Assembly (NCBI GenBank): GCA_013400975.1
Contig: WBMZ01006403.1
Location: 186,001 to 250,000 of the forward strand
DNA length: 64,000 bases
Direction of reading: 5' to 3'
Source: Atrichornis clamosus
Lineage: Eukaryota; Chordata; Aves; Passeriformes; Menuridae
Shown: positions 49,201 through 62,445 of the stretch, piece by piece
How positions within the stretch are numbered: position 1 is the stretch's first letter
How the letters are laid out: each line of letters opens with the position of its first letter
Program-made: the position numbers and the translations under genes
Notes under the pieces: generated by a model
What the model was told of the DNA's origin: nothing
The model's input: the letters and a program-made list of their open reading frames with translations, nothing else
Databases searched by the model: none

Positions 49201-52200
49201 CAACCCAAGTACAAATCTAGCAAGTTCACAGGAATCATGTAAAAGATGAACCTGGCATACGGATCTCCTGCCAGTACTTTTATTGAGATGCCCACTCATT
49301 GCACAATTACCTGACAGATTTGGTACCACACCGGTTTACAGTTCCAGTGATTCATGACTCTGCTGATACTGGTTGGCCATTTGTCTCCATTATTTTTACT
49401 TTCTTCCTTCTCCCCTGTGATTCCCACACTTCTTTTTTTGTTTTTTTAGGGGGGGTTTTTTTTGCTCTTCAGTTTCCATCTCCCTGATCAACTTTTTATT
49501 TTGTTTTCCTTCCTCTCCTTTTACGTTTCTCTACTTGGATACCTGTCCTCCTGTACACTCCTGAGTTGTGGTACCACCTTTTCTGTGTAGAAGCCCCTAA
49601 GGCATCTTCCTTTTTCTGACACCACACATTGGTATCTAATTTTCCCTTTCTTTGCTTGGATTTTGTGTTTTCTAGTAGCAATTTGCATTTTGCCCTTACT
49701 GTCAGGAGTCTTCTCTCCTTGCTCTTTCCTGACCCTTTGGGAACCTTATTCTTATTCACCTCACCACCATGTTCCTGATTATCTCTTGTAAAAAGCGCAG
49801 ACCAAGCATACATACAGTATTTATATATATAGATGCTTTCTGAGTGTCTTGGCAGGTCTAGTATATCTTCCCTGTTGGGAGGTAATAACCTTCTTCCCAC
49901 ATATAAAACCTTTAGAAGATATTTGAAGAAACATTCTAACAAGTTGGGAAATATCCAATATACAGATGTGATCTGTCATTCAAATTTGGACTATACTAAT
50001 GAATACACTTTTCCAAATTCCCAGGATTTTCTCAGAATTATGCAACTTATAAAGTACAAATAAATATCAATAATTGCACACTTTGCCTAGAATGCCAGTA
50101 TAACTGACTGAATTTGAGCTGTAAGTCTTTAGGATCTGAATTATTGTCTCTGGTGGCATCTGATCAATAAATTCAAAGGAAATATTTGTGCTTTTCGGGG
50201 ATTAATGTTCATACTAAGCACAGGCTCAAGATGCAAAACCTTCACCTGGCTGTGGGTCTGAAACACATCAATACCATTGGCTACTTTACGGCGGAAATTT
50301 GTTCTTCTTCTCTCAGGATCTACTTTGGGCTCTGAGTTGCATCAGCTCCACAGCAACATGGCCGTGGTCCGTGTGTGGGTTTCTTCCTCAGTCTGGACTT
50401 TGGTTTATGGGTTTATTGTTCAAAATCTGGCAATAATTCAGGTGAACAGCAGCAGTAACTGAGGTTGTCCTGGCATTTAAACAACCTCATAATTACATGT
50501 GTAAAATTTCCAGGAAAATAATATCTCAGCCAGTGACTAGAATAAATGTCTCTTCACAACAGACTTCAATTTCTCTAATGACTGGTATGGGAGCTTCCCT
50601 CAACCCTGTTACTCTAGTGAAAAAAAAAAAGAGAGTGATGAAATAACACAAAATTTTCCAAAATATCTGACCACTTATAAAAATCCAGGGATTATTTCTT
50701 TTCATTTAATTATGTAATGCACTAAAAATTTCATTTTGAGGAGACATATAGTTATCATTATTGGATTTTAAATTATTTTTTCTTCCTTTTTTTTTTCCTT
50801 TTAAACTTTTTAAAACAAGGTCCTCATTTTAGCTGGCCTTGCTGTGTTCATGTTGAACCAAAATAGGTGACAGTGCTGTGAATATATGCTTCAGGAGTAC
50901 CTAACAGAGATTTTCTCTTTGTGCTTTGATCTGCTGGGTACATGTCAGAAGCACTGAAGCCGACCACGGTGCCCTGAGGAGGGCTGTCTGATGCTTCCTG
51001 TGACGTGAGCTCCCTGTGTGTGGAGAAGAGGGACACAGAGTCCTGTTAACATTAATGACTGCTCTGGGTTGGGTGGGCGTACGGTGCCTGAGTGTCATTG
51101 CACTGCTCTTCATTAATGCTGCTTGATTCATTACTGCCTTCGTTAGCCTGGAAAAGCAGTTTAAAGTCTATGGACAGCCCTGCCCTTATATAGCTCTCAC
51201 CAGTGAGCAAGTAGACATAAAGAAAGCACAGAGGAGAGGGTTAGGAAAATATGAGCTCCGAAGAAAGACTCACAGACCATCCAATTTAGAGCTGTTTCAA
51301 CCCAAGTGTATGAAGAGGAGGTGGAGGGTGAGCCATCCTGCCAGCGGCCCAGCCGCGGTGTTGTCAGGGCTGCACCCGAGGGCTGGCTGCTCCCCACACG
51401 CCTCTGTGTGTTGCTACAAAGCTATTTAGAGAGGGTTTGACCTAAGTTTTATGAGAACAAACTCAGCCTGGAGATTGCTGGGAAGTTAATGAAGGCTAAG
51501 CAGCTTCACCTTGCTGCATCTCTTCCTCCTGAATAGCACTTTAGGATTGGCCCCACATGTATCAGATGACCAGGGGTTGTTATTCGAGTGCATCGACTGC
51601 AGTTCAAGCCTCGTCTATGACTGATTGAGGAGATGTAGTTACGCTGACATCATGACACTGTGAGGCTGTGGAGGGTAGGAGAAAAGGCTGAGAGGAGAAG
51701 AACGTTGTGATGCAGGGTTAGATATCTACTGAAATTGCTGGCTGAGTGATTCAGATATCACCAGGGATATCACTGCCACATAAATTAGATTATTATAATT
51801 TATTATTTCATATCAGTGTCCCTGGTCCTAAAAGTTCAGGATGAGACATGGTTAGGCAGAGGCTGCACCTTTGACTTCTGCCAAGTGACCCTAGAAATGA
51901 CTGATAGCACATGCTGGTCCTGGGAACTGGAGTTTTGTGTCCACATTGCTGCCAGCAAATCCTGCCTTCCCTTGCTGAAGGAAAAAATAGGACTCTCCTG
52001 TTGAAGGTGGCTGTGCTGAGCACAGTGTTGGGGACAGCCCACAGGGCAGGTAAAAGAGATTTGAAAATTCAGTTACCCAAGACTTTTCATAGGGATGCCT
52101 GTTAGTTTACTCAGGCCAGCATCCAGCCCTGCAGGAAAGGAGATGTGGAGCCAGCCTTAAGGTGTGTGCCGTACAGCAGCCACCTGCAAGGCTTGAGCCC

Positions 52201-55126
52201 AGGTATTTAGTTAAGGATTAACCTCAGCCAAAGGAGGGGTCACCTGAGCACATGGATTGACAGACCAGCGCAGCCAGCCCAGAAGGCAGTGACCCTGGAA
52301 CAGGAAGGTCACCCTGACAGGCAGAAATTAATACAAATGAAAAGAACAACAAAATTTCAAGTGACTTTTTGAGAACTAGTTTCATGCTGACGGAACAACA
52401 GCTGGAGGACTTTTTTCACTAACAACTGTTTTCCATTATTTTTTAATGGGTTCATAGAAGCATTGAGTTGATGAGGTTTGCATCATACTGGGAACTGCAT
52501 TTATTGTGTTGCTTGTGAAACAAGAAGAATACACTTATATCTCCTTGAATCAACTGTGGATTTTGTAAATGTGTTTAATGAATGAAAAAGAAATTAATTG
52601 CAGAGTTTCAAAATACAAATCATGATGCAGGAGCAGCATATGTTTTTCTATAAGAAGAAATTTACACTTCAGTGACCACGAACACCTTCACTATATTTTT
52701 CTTTTTTAAATTTATATTTGTCTCCTATTGTTTACTCCCTGCTATTTTCTATTGAAAGAATATATCATTTATATTGGTCAGGATGCATGTATTTTATATC
52801 ACAGCACTCAGATTTTTTCTTTTAATTTTTAGTTAACAATGCAATAGGAAGATATATAATGCCAAACATTTAATGAAAGCAAATAGAGCAAACATGAATA
52901 GCAAGTCTTCTAACGAATAAATCTGAATAATAAAAATCCCTGTGGAGTGCAGAGGCAGATAGGTTAATTCTTTCACTTGAATTTTAATCCTGACTGAAAA
53001 AAATATCAGAAGGGTTTTCACATTTAACACTTCGTTATCCTTAAAACTCAGGGAAAAAGAGCTTTTATTCTTCATATCTGGTCTCTAGCTGTATTTTATT
53101 AACAGAGTCAACAAAAGAATACTTATAATGTGATATCCATAGCATCAGATAGCTTGGAGCACCAGCAGCACTGCTCTGGTTGCTGGTGTAATTTGTGGCA
53201 GAGTGAAATGGAAGAGCGCCCGTTGAACTGGTTCTGAAATGTCATCACCAAAGTACAAGATTGACCTCCCTTCCCCTCCTCAGCTCTTAAAACTCACAGA
53301 GAAGAAGGGGTTTGAAGTTCTGGTATCCATCAATCATCCTTCTCTATTTTTTGGGCCTTATTTTGTTCTTTTTTCAGTGGTTCTTAAAAGGAAAGACATT
53401 AAAAAAAAAAAAGAAAAAAGTTTCAATGATTTAACTGCAAGTTAAAGTAAAACCTGATTTTTCTCTTCTAAATGTCAGTTGTTCTCAATTTAAGTCATAT
53501 TTCAGTACCATTGCTTGTTCATTTTAAATGTTGCTTTTATTTTGATCATGAAACCTTGTCAGAGAAAATAAGGAAAACCTAGATCTTGGAGGCTCTCTAA
53601 GAAACTATGGATTTTTTTGGTTGAAAACCATTAAGCAGCTTATAGTCTTACAGGGGAAGTCAAGGTACTATCAGCATGTCAGAGGTGTATGTCCAAGCCT
53701 GCAAGAGTGGATGACTGTACCAACCTCAGTCTTAGAAAAATCAATGTGTGTCTTGGCAATAAAGGTGCAGAAGATGCTTACACAGTCTAGACCATTTTTA
53801 TGATGCTATTTTTAACCTTGTTGTTTCAAGGTGGTCAATAGAGAATTAATTAGGATTATTTATCAATATAGAGATTATTTTTATTTCCTTCAATCTGCTA
53901 CATACAATTTACTACTTCTTTTAAGGAATATAGAATTGTAAATTTACTGCATGAATACCATTGTATTTAATAAAATCATCTTAGTGGAAAGGCAGGATTT
54001 GTTTCATGAGCTGTTTACAGAGTGTTTTCTCCTTTTGCAAATATAGATATCAAAATTAGATGTTAATTTGTGGCATCCAAGAAAGCACATAACCTTTGGG
54101 TTGGGCTGCAGAAATCATCATATATGTCAAACCCTCCCCCAGCAGGGGCAAGATGTTAACCCCCATGGATTCAGAATTGCACTTAGAGGAGTGAGATGTC
54201 AAAGACAAAAACAGAAGAGCACTTAGGATTCATAATAGCAATATGTACACATAATCTAATCTCAGACATCCAAGCATGACGACAACAATACATTTTCTAG
54301 AAACTCAGAATGTTGTCAGGTTTTGTTAACAGCATTCCATGGTGTATAGCAAAAAACATTAATATCAACTGTCCTTACCTAAAAAAAATTAAAAGTTCTT
54401 TCTTTTAACCAAAAATCAAGAGGAGGTAAACAGTAAACTTATACATGCAAATACACACACACACATTATTTTCTTTTAAGAAGCAAAAGAAGAAAGTTAT
54501 TTTTTTCATTTTGTTTTCCATTGAAAATACTTTTTAGTAAACATTGACTGCTTTCAAAAAAGAAATGACAACTCAAAATATTCTACCATTCTGATAGCAG
54601 CTCTGAAATTTTACAGTGTATGGATCATAGAAGATATACCATAACAGGCACTGAATAGAAAAGAAATGTGTATAGTCCTGCCTGGGTTATCAGTGAGCCA
54701 GGAACACCTTTTCACAGTGACATGAGAAGCAGATGCTCTAGCTGGCACTGTCACGTGTATCTTCACATATCTCCAGGCTATCCCTCCAGGTATACAAGTA
54801 CTTTACTATTTTGACAGGGTCTGGCAAGCTGCTAGGTGTCTGGATAGCATCAGATTTTCACACCTGAACCACTCAAATTAAACTCAAAATAAATTTAAGG
54901 TGGGCAACGTTGAATCAGAAATTCCTTAGGTAACTCTGTCCATGTTGATCAGCTCCTTTAACAAGCAGTCTGGAAACAGGGTTATTTTGGTCTTAATGAT
55001 ATGGAGCAGGCTTCTGAAAGGGAAGAGAAGAAGAAAATAGCAATTTTTAAAGTGAGATAAATTGTAAAGTAAGTGAAAGGGCAGGGAATACCTGAAAGTC
55101 AAATGAGCAACATGATGTCAGATGAA
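49201..55126. other. Unassigned DNA, about 5.9 kb
   Basis: No gene is recognised. The longest frame, 148 codons on the minus strand at 49496-49942, is rich in Lys/Arg because the plus strand is pyrimidine-rich there; it has no known motif. A plus-strand block near 50318-50442 has an acceptor-like tract and one open frame but a poor donor. The region 50900-52320 is more GC-rich, with many small overlapping frames and nothing identifiable. A short (CA)n lies at 54453-54465. Confidence 0.45.
54453..54465. repeat. Short (CA)n microsatellite
   Basis: Six to seven uninterrupted CA units. Confidence 0.8.
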
Positions 55127-55152
55127 TTTATTATTATTATTATTATTATTAT
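55127..55152. repeat. (TTA)n microsatellite
   Basis: Eight or more uninterrupted TTA units, likely length-polymorphic. Confidence 0.92.
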
Positions 55153-56894
55153 GTCACAGATGTGTATCAGCTACAGCATGTGCTCAATCCTGGTCCATCT
55201 ATTTGAAAAAAAGATAAAGAAGATGTAGAAATAGGTGATGAAAATTGCTAAGTACATTGTGTCTGCAGTCACATCTGCTAACGAAGATAGGCTTCTCACT
55301 GTGGACGAGGTTTTTTACAGTTGTTCACTGTAAATATTTCTGCATTTTAGTTCCTTAAGGAATATTTCTTAAAGCCTGTGTGCTGTGAGAGGCAGTATGT
55401 GGGATTGGAACAACAATTCAGCCCAAACAACTTCTATTCCTATCTTTCCTTTGTCTTAAAACATGTCACTGTACGATATTACATAGTGTACTTAAGTCAA
55501 AATGTGATTAGCTATAAAAGTGAAAGCATTCACTCACCTGTTAAAATTATAACATTAAATGTGAGGAATGATGAAGGGAAAAAATATGTTTCCTGCTTTC
55601 AAGGAAAGTAGGAGAAATAAATCTCATATCATCACCACATCATAACAAGACATAAAAATAGCCAAGAAAATTCAGTGCCTAGAGCAGAAGAGACACTCTG
55701 GGTAGCCTTGTCAGAGATTTATATTCTTATTGAAAGATAAATGGATCATTTAAAGAATATCTGCCATTTATAAAGCTGCTAGAGAAATCTCTGGTTTACT
55801 ATATTCTTTCAATGAGCAAATAAAAGTTTTTAGAACTTGACATGCAGATCCCTGAGAATGTTCTGATAATCACCCTTCAGCAAGAAATGAAACTTTCATG
55901 TGATTTATATTGTTGAGAGGTACCTTTGGCTTATTTGGAAACAATGGAGAAGCTACCAGAACAGCATATGGAATGAAGTGCAAAGCAAATGAAAATCCAG
56001 GAGATTAGTTTCTGAGACTGAAGCACACTCATTGAGAGAGAAAAGGATATGTTAATATAAATGAAAAGCAATTTAGAGTTTTAGTCTCATTCACATGCTG
56101 AGAAAACATTGAAGAAAATTGATTTGGGGAATCTATTTTTAAAAAGTGAAAAGAAAAAGCCATCCAAACATAGGGTGACAACAAAACAAGCACACATTTC
56201 TTTCTACAAATACACAGAGAATTGAGAAAAGTTGCCACAGAGAAAAACATGTAACCAGCAAGTGACAACAAATTGAATTGCTTTAGAATCACATCCTTCT
56301 TGTAGAAACAAAGAAAATACTGGCATGTTCCAAGTGTTGTATTCAGCTCAGTCTTGATAAAAAAATCTTTGAATGTAACTAGAAAGGAAGTTCAAGGAAT
56401 TATTGAGTTATAAAAATTTTAGTTAACAAAAGAAACCCCTAACGTTTCAAAAGTGACAATTTCATAATTAACACACTTCTTCGCAAAGATAATAAAAACT
56501 GAGCAGAGGGGAGCAGAAGAAATAAAAGAGAAAGCATCAGTACTTTTTAACATGCTAATTATTAATTTTAAGTTACTCCAAAGACCTATTCTTATAAAAG
56601 GATGGTCTTTTTTTATAAGGACTGCTTGTTGTCTTCTTTTCAGGAGGAAAAAAAAGTTGAGACGTTCACTCCAAAACCACAGGAATACATAAAAAGTCCT
56701 TGTCTCCACAGTAGTAAATGAATCAGTACATAGAAAAGAGCAGTCTGATGGGCAAGTAAATTCTGCCATAAACATACCTACAAGAACAGCTTTGGGACTC
56801 CCCAGTACATTGTCCTGGAGAGAAGTCTCATGGGAATGCAGCCAGAAGTGTCACTAAGGACTATTCTAGGACTGTATGGAGGGACAGTAGTTTT
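55153..56894. other. Unassigned AT-rich DNA
   Basis: No gene or repeat family is recognised. A 118-codon minus-strand frame at 56419-56775 is Phe/Ser-rich and matches nothing known to me. Confidence 0.45.
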
Positions 56895-56960
56895 GCTTGG
56901 CTGGACACGATGACCATTAATGGTCCCTTCCAACCCCAACCATTCCACGGCTCCATGATC
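56895..56960 (+). mobile_element. CR1 LINE 3' terminus, short
   Basis: GGCTGGACACGATGACCATT, AATGGTCCCTTCCAACCCC and AACCATTCCACGGCTCCATGAT follow the avian CR1 3' terminal pattern (GGATGATCTTTAAGGTCCC then TTCCAACCCAAACCATTCTATGAT). The upstream limit is unclear and could extend to about 56780. Confidence 0.7.
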
Positions 56961-59470
56961 TGGTAGGGATGATTTTGCTGAAAATGTCAAAGAGTAATAA
57001 ACACTGAAGAGATTAGTGTCCTTAGTAATGAGATTTCAAGTTTAAACTCTGTCTTGAAGTACTTTGATCTCAGAATGTGGACTATTATTTTGTATAGAAA
57101 ATTTTTTCTCTAAACATAAAGCAGAACATGTATTACACCACTAAAATTACTTCGATTTTAACCTTAAACTATTGCTAAAGAGATTGTTAGTTTTCATGTG
57201 CTCAGAAAAGCAACTTGGTCTTTTTATTTCAAACTAATCATGATTAAAAACGCTCGGTATGTGACATTGTAAGAAGACAATAGAGAAATGAAGAAAATAT
57301 AAGAAATAGAGATATTATAATTTTTTGTTGTAAGAAGTTTGCATTTTATACACCAGATCTCATTTTCCTTTATGCCGTTTGTGACTATTGAACATTTGGG
57401 AAAAACGAAACAAAACAAAACATTAGCATTTGAAATGCTGGCTTGGTAAGTTTAGGGAAACAAGTTTTTAGGCACATCTTGGTCCACTTGCTTTCTTATG
57501 CCAAATTGTCTGGTTAATTCCTCTAGCTGAGGCTTGGCAGATCTGACAAAGCATGACAGCAATATTCAAAATAACCCAACCAACCACAGCTTCTTCTAAA
57601 TCTCTTTTAGATATATGTAATTCTGCAAGTACTCTTGACCTTAAGCCAATGCAAATACTGGTAATGCAAAAGCAGCTGATCAGAACGTAATTTCCTTGTT
57701 CCAGCACCAGATCTCTTTCCACCTCGTTGGTAGGGTAAGGCCATGGCTCAAGCACTGCTGCACCCTATTGTGCATTAGATCCAGGAGTTTAAGGGGTACT
57801 CTGATATGTTGAAGACTGATTATCTGCTTAGGTGCTTTATTTAAATAGAAAGTCCTTTACAACCCAGGTCATCTTTATGTATGAACTTAGGCACTACTCT
57901 ATACAGGTAAACTCTCTTTCTCAGAACTGTAAAAATTCAATTCTCATTTCTGCCCTTATATGGTTAAGAAACTTTCTCTCTGGCTTCTGCTTGTTAGTCT
58001 TTGTCTTCTTCAGTGGACTATGAAATGAAAGGTTTTATTCCTTTTTTTTTGGTGCAACTATGTTCAGCAAATGATGGTGTTTCTCATTAGCCATATCAAC
58101 ATGTACTTTGATTCTTATAAACCTCTTGGGCATGATGCTGTTTCTCAACAAGCAGTTCATTTATGCCTCGTGTGATAGCAAGTATTTCCTCTCAGTGCAG
58201 TGCCTTCAAACAATGCAGAAAATTCCAGAGTGGTTCTTCAGGTAGGATGAAGAAAAACAAGCAGTTCAGTCCTACTCGCAATGTATCCATGAAACTCAAC
58301 TCTTACCTAAAATGATTCCTTTCTAAAATTACTTATGTCTTATACAGAAATCTTTTAGTTAGCATTTCATTTTCCTGCCCAATAACCTGTCATGTCATTA
58401 CAGTCCAGAAATGGGCACAGTATTCCACCTGAGTACAAAGGCATTATTTTACCTGTGGCATTATTTCCTACTCCATTACATTTATCTGTGTTTCCCTCTT
58501 TGGTCCTTATTTTTTTTGGTGTGACTGACATTTTTTATCAAACACCTGTTCACTATGGCAGTATGCTGGCTTTCACCCATGCTCTTGATTTCTTCCAGTT
58601 ATACCCTGTCTAAATGGTTTGTACCTAAAAGGGTTTTCCTCTGATCACCACTGCATGTGGACTGGGAGGATGCTGTTTCTGAGTGGTCCAGAAAGAGATT
58701 TTGTAGAGTGAGCTTTGTAACTTAAGGAACATGCTGCTTCTTAGATGCTGGGGGAGCTGTACTGCTTGTATTGACTTTCTATATTCATTATAACTTTTCC
58801 TCTATAGTATTCCATGGACTCTTTCTCCATTCAGAGCTCCATAATGACAGTGGTGGACAGGTAAGATAACATGTGGAGCAAACAGTCCTGTCTTGTAGCT
58901 AAACAGGCAAGAATCATAAGTAATTGAAGTAGCAGCTTCATAGTTAAGAAAGTGCAAATCCTGAAAAATGCATCCGTGTTTATATGACTATAAGCACATT
59001 TAATTCAGTGCAGTTGTGCATCTAGCTGTCTTTTAAACATACTAACTCTACAACTAACAAGGCGTTTCAATTTAGACTCTGGGCATACATATACTTTTAA
59101 TTTTTTTACCCTATTTTTTTACTCCTACATTTACTTTTTTCACTCCAGCACTTTAAAAGAGATAATAGAATGAAACTTTTAAATAAAATATAAAAGCTCA
59201 AACAGTGATGCTTGCATTTCCTTCATCTTAATGTTCAAAGCATGTAGCTGGCATTATTTCAAGCTTCCTTTCTCTTATGCTTCTCTCTGCACTTACTCCC
59301 AAGGCAAATGTCAGCTACATGGTTTGTGTATTTAGTGCCCTCTGTTCCAGATTGCGAAAGATTAAGGTGCTTTAGGTAGGACTTTAATGAGATCTATATG
59401 CTTAAATCCAAAGCTTCAGTCCTCAGAATCATCAAAAAAATGTATCAGCTTAGGGTCTGCTCTGATAGGC
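56961..59470. other. Unassigned AT-rich DNA
   Basis: About 2.5 kb. A minus-strand 95-codon frame at 57468-57755 starts from GTG and shows a balanced residue mix, but I cannot link it to any protein and see no good splice pair around it. A plus-strand exon-like block lies at 58808-58860. Confidence 0.4.
58808..58860 (+). other. Exon-like block with splice signals, unproven
   Basis: A branch-point-like TTATAAC and the tract TTTTCCTCTATAG (ending 58807) precede 53 bases ending GGACAG|GTAAGA. A second acceptor at 58834 would give a 26-base micro-exon. Two frames are open in the longer version. No family is recognised. Confidence 0.13.
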
Positions 59471-60170
59471 TGTGGTGTATTGATCTTGGCTGGATGCCAT
59501 GTGCCCACTCCCCTCTTCAGTGGGACAGAGGAGAGGAACTATAATGAAAGGGTCGTGGTTTGAGATAAGGTCGAGAATACATCACTCACCCATTACCATT
59601 ACAGGCAAGACAAACTCGACTTGGGGAACTGTGAATGTATTACCAAACACATGAGAGTAGGGTAAGGAGAAATAAAACCAAACCTTAGAAACACCTTCCA
59701 CCAACCCCTCTCCTTCTGTGCTCAGATTAACTTCTGAATTCCCTGCATCTTCCCTGTTCAGCAGTGCAGCACGATGGGAATGGGGACTGTGGACCTCCAA
59801 GGGCTGCAGAGGAACAGTGTGCCTCACCTTGTGCTGCAGGGGAATCTCTGCTCCAGTGTCTGAAGCACCCCGTCCCCCTCCTTTGTCACTGACCTTGGTG
59901 TCTGCAGGACTGTTTCTCTCACTCATTCTCACTCATCTCTACCCTGGCTGCAATTCCACAGGGTGGTTGGCTTTTTTTTACCTTCTTAACTCAGTTATCT
60001 TAGAGGTGCTACCACTACTTGTGATGGGGCCAGGCTGAGCCAGCAGTGGGTTCATCTTAAAGCTGCTGGCATTGACTCTGTCAGACACAGGGAGACCTTC
60101 TAGCAGCTTCTCAGAGAAAACACCCCTGTAGACCCCTGCTACCAAAACCTGGCCACTCAAACCCAGTACA
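59471..60170 (-). mobile_element. Solo LTR of an avian endogenous retrovirus, minus strand
   Basis: Read on the minus strand it starts TGTACTGGGTTTGAGTGGCC, followed by AGGTTTTGGTAGCAGGGGTC, and ends CAAGATCAATACACCACA, giving TG...CA termini. Internal blocks match an abundant bird LTR family that I know: GACAGAGTCAATGCCAGCAG, a TAGCACCTCTAAGATAACTG promoter-like region, GAGAGAAACAGTCCTGCAGA, TTCCCCAAGTCGAGTTTGTC and CTCGACCTTATCTC. The copy is about 700 bp and lacks most of the internal GGAGCAG-type repeats of the long form. No retroviral genes flank it. The 116-codon minus-strand frame inside (59582-59932) and the 106-codon plus-strand frame are chance frames. I cannot give the database name. 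Confidence 0.88.
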
Positions 60171-60980
60171 CGGACACAGCTCTGTCCTTCACCAGTTGCT
60201 GGAGGAGGTGGCAGCATCACTACTTTGGGCTGTGAACTAACGCTTAGGGAATCTCTCTCAAGATTTCAGAGATGCTTTAACCACATCTTCCATTTCTCAG
60301 AAAAATGCCCAAGCAAAATATCTAATTACAAGTGAAAGGCAGGTGGAAGAGAAGAGGGATGTGTGTGTAAATTTTCATTTCCTTCTATGGAAACAAAAGT
60401 ACATTTAGGCAGTGGCAAATCCAAAAATGTTACCAAACTTTGAGATAGAAGAGCAGATGGGATGATCCAAACATTTGTGTTTAGCAGTGATTTCAGGGTA
60501 AAGGTGAAATGTTAAGCTGTACTTGCAAAGGGACAGCAATGTTTTTGACATGGTGACTGAAATAAAGTCTGAACTCTGCTTCCTGAACATGGACTTTGTG
60601 AGCATTTTACATGAAATTATAACTGGATAAAAGAACACTATGGTTATGGAATCGATCTCTGCAGTTGCTGGACATCACTTGTTGCTCCCTATTCTCTATG
60701 TGGTGAGGAAATGTGGGACAGACCCAGGGACAAGAGGGAGATAAGCAATCCCTCCTTTGTGAATGGAGTACAGCCTATGCAGTGCTGGCAGTCTCCCAGG
60801 GAGTGTTTAGATCCTTATCTTTGGCTGTTTTTCAATCATAAGACTGATTTTCTTCTTCAGTTTTGGGAGAACAGATTCAGTGACAGGGACAGACAGGCAT
60901 GGATGATCAGAGTTGCATCAAATCATTTTTAAATACCTGCTTCCCTTCTTCCTCCTCCCACCTTTGCCTTCTCCTTTCAG

Positions 60981-61037
60981 ATTACTCAAGCAGATGCTGG
61001 GGCTGTAGACCCCAGGGCAATGCAATGGAAGAGGCAG
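60981..61037 (+). other. Candidate internal exon with very strong acceptor, plus strand
   Basis: The acceptor has the longest clean pyrimidine tract in the window (about 35 bases of C and T with only a few interruptions before TTTCAG at 60980). It is followed by 57 bases and the donor GGCAG|GTATGT. The block is a whole number of codons, and one frame is open from end to end, reading ITQADAGAVDPRAMQWKRQ; a second frame is also open. It sits between two LTRs. No protein family is recognised. A non-coding RNA exon or chance are the alternatives. Confidence 0.22.
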
Positions 61038-61582
61038 GTATGTTTTACTAAAAATCTTTAAATTCCAAGATTAAGCAGGTGACTGCCTAGAAATAGGCAA
61101 CAAAGAAAAAATCCTCATGGAAAGCAGACCTCATAGCCTCCTTTCCCTCTCCTATCCCTAGACTTTTGACTTCTCTCTCAAGGCATCATGCAGGTGCCTC
61201 TGTCTTTCTGGAAGACCAGAACACTTCTTTTAAAGAACTGAGCATAGAAATAAATATAAAATATTCTTTCAGCAGGTGGGAGACCTGGGTTAAATTTCCC
61301 CAACAAATACAAGAGATTAAGCTCCATGCTTGCTGTGCTCTATAAGCCTGCTTTAATCACAAGGCTACAGCCATCTAATTCGGGGCCCTTGATTTGTCTT
61401 TCTGATGTCACAGTGCCCTAGACTGTAGCACACTTTTATCACCATATACTTCTGGGTCTTATTTTCCACTTCCACACTGTGAGCTCTTCAGTTATCGTGC
61501 TTGTCCAACAGGAAGAACCCTCCAGCTCTTAGAATTTCAGGGTTTCTGAGTCATGACTCTTACCCTTGGTGCTGTAGAATCA

Positions 61583-61612
61583 AAGGAAGAAAAAAGAAAA
61601 AAAAAAAGAAGA
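61583..61612. repeat. A/G-rich simple tract
   Basis: Purine-only run with long A stretches. Confidence 0.75.
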
Positions 61613-62445
61613 TTTTAGATAGTGGAGCTGATATGAAATAGTTCTTTCCTATACCTTTCAGTCCTACGAAGAGCAGTCAAAGCATCACAGTGGGATCCAC
61701 TGAAAAGTTAGTTTGCTTTGACTTTTGATCCAGAGTGAGAATTATCCCAGTGTTTTTTAAGTCCATGACCTTTCAAGTAATTCTGACTGCATTTTCACTT
61801 TGTTCTACAATCCTTTGACCATCAGACTCAGGAATGGCTAGAATTTTCTGATTGTTTCTGTTTCACTTATTATTTTTTTAAATGAAAGAAATAAAGAAAA
61901 AGGAAACGTATAAAATCAAAGCTGTTTAACCTAACTCTAGCCAGAGTCATCCAAGTCTGCACTATTCTCTTCAACTGAAATGGGTAAGTAAATGAAAGGC
62001 ACTGCTCAAGATTCTCCTCTCAGTTTAGCAACAGAGGGACCAAAAAATCCTTTGCTAGAGTTATAAAAACATTCCAGTGGGAATTCTGAAAGAAGAACAG
62101 CAGTGCAGGGTCCAATATTGAGGTTTTACTTGGGCAAACCCCTATTAAAATGAAAAGGAGAGCTCCTCAGGACTGAGTGAACCAAAGATCATTAGAGGGT
62201 ATAATTTGTAATTTCTAGGTAAGGGTTAAACTTCCATAAATGAGCTAGAGCCAAGAAAGCATTTAAGACCTACCCTTGCTAGGAGTGGCAGCCAGAAAGC
62301 ACTCAGAGAAAGCTTTCCATCTCTGGCTGGGTGCCCCCACCTCGGGACCTCAGAGGTAGATCTCCCTGTTACACACCAGGCACGAGGGCAGAAAATCTGA
62401 GATGACAGCTTGGACACAGCAGCTGCATAAGACCCTGGTGCTGCA

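Larger units (their letters stand above)
60171..62445. other. Unassigned DNA between two opposed LTRs
   Basis: About 2.3 kb. No retroviral internal sequence is recognised, so this is not an intact provirus. It contains an exon-like block at 60981-61037 and a purine-rich A/G tract at 61583-61612. Confidence 0.45.

Noticed and set aside
49496..49942. 148-codon minus-strand frame rich in Lys and Arg
   Set aside because: The charge comes from a pyrimidine-rich plus strand. There is no motif, no homolog I recognise and no splice context.
50318..50442. Plus-strand block with a TTCTTCTTCTCTCAG acceptor and one open frame
   Set aside because: The donor (CAG|GTGAAC) is poor and the residues match nothing known, so it is weaker than the other exon candidates.
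55000..55045. Strong minus-strand pyrimidine tract and AG, considered as an exon start
   Set aside because: No usable donor follows, and all frames close quickly.
57468..57755. 95-codon minus-strand frame with a balanced residue mix
   Set aside because: It begins at GTG, not ATG. No family is recognised and no acceptor or donor pair bounds it.
59582..59932. 116-codon minus-strand frame
   Set aside because: It lies wholly inside the LTR, in a region that is non-coding in the ERV family.
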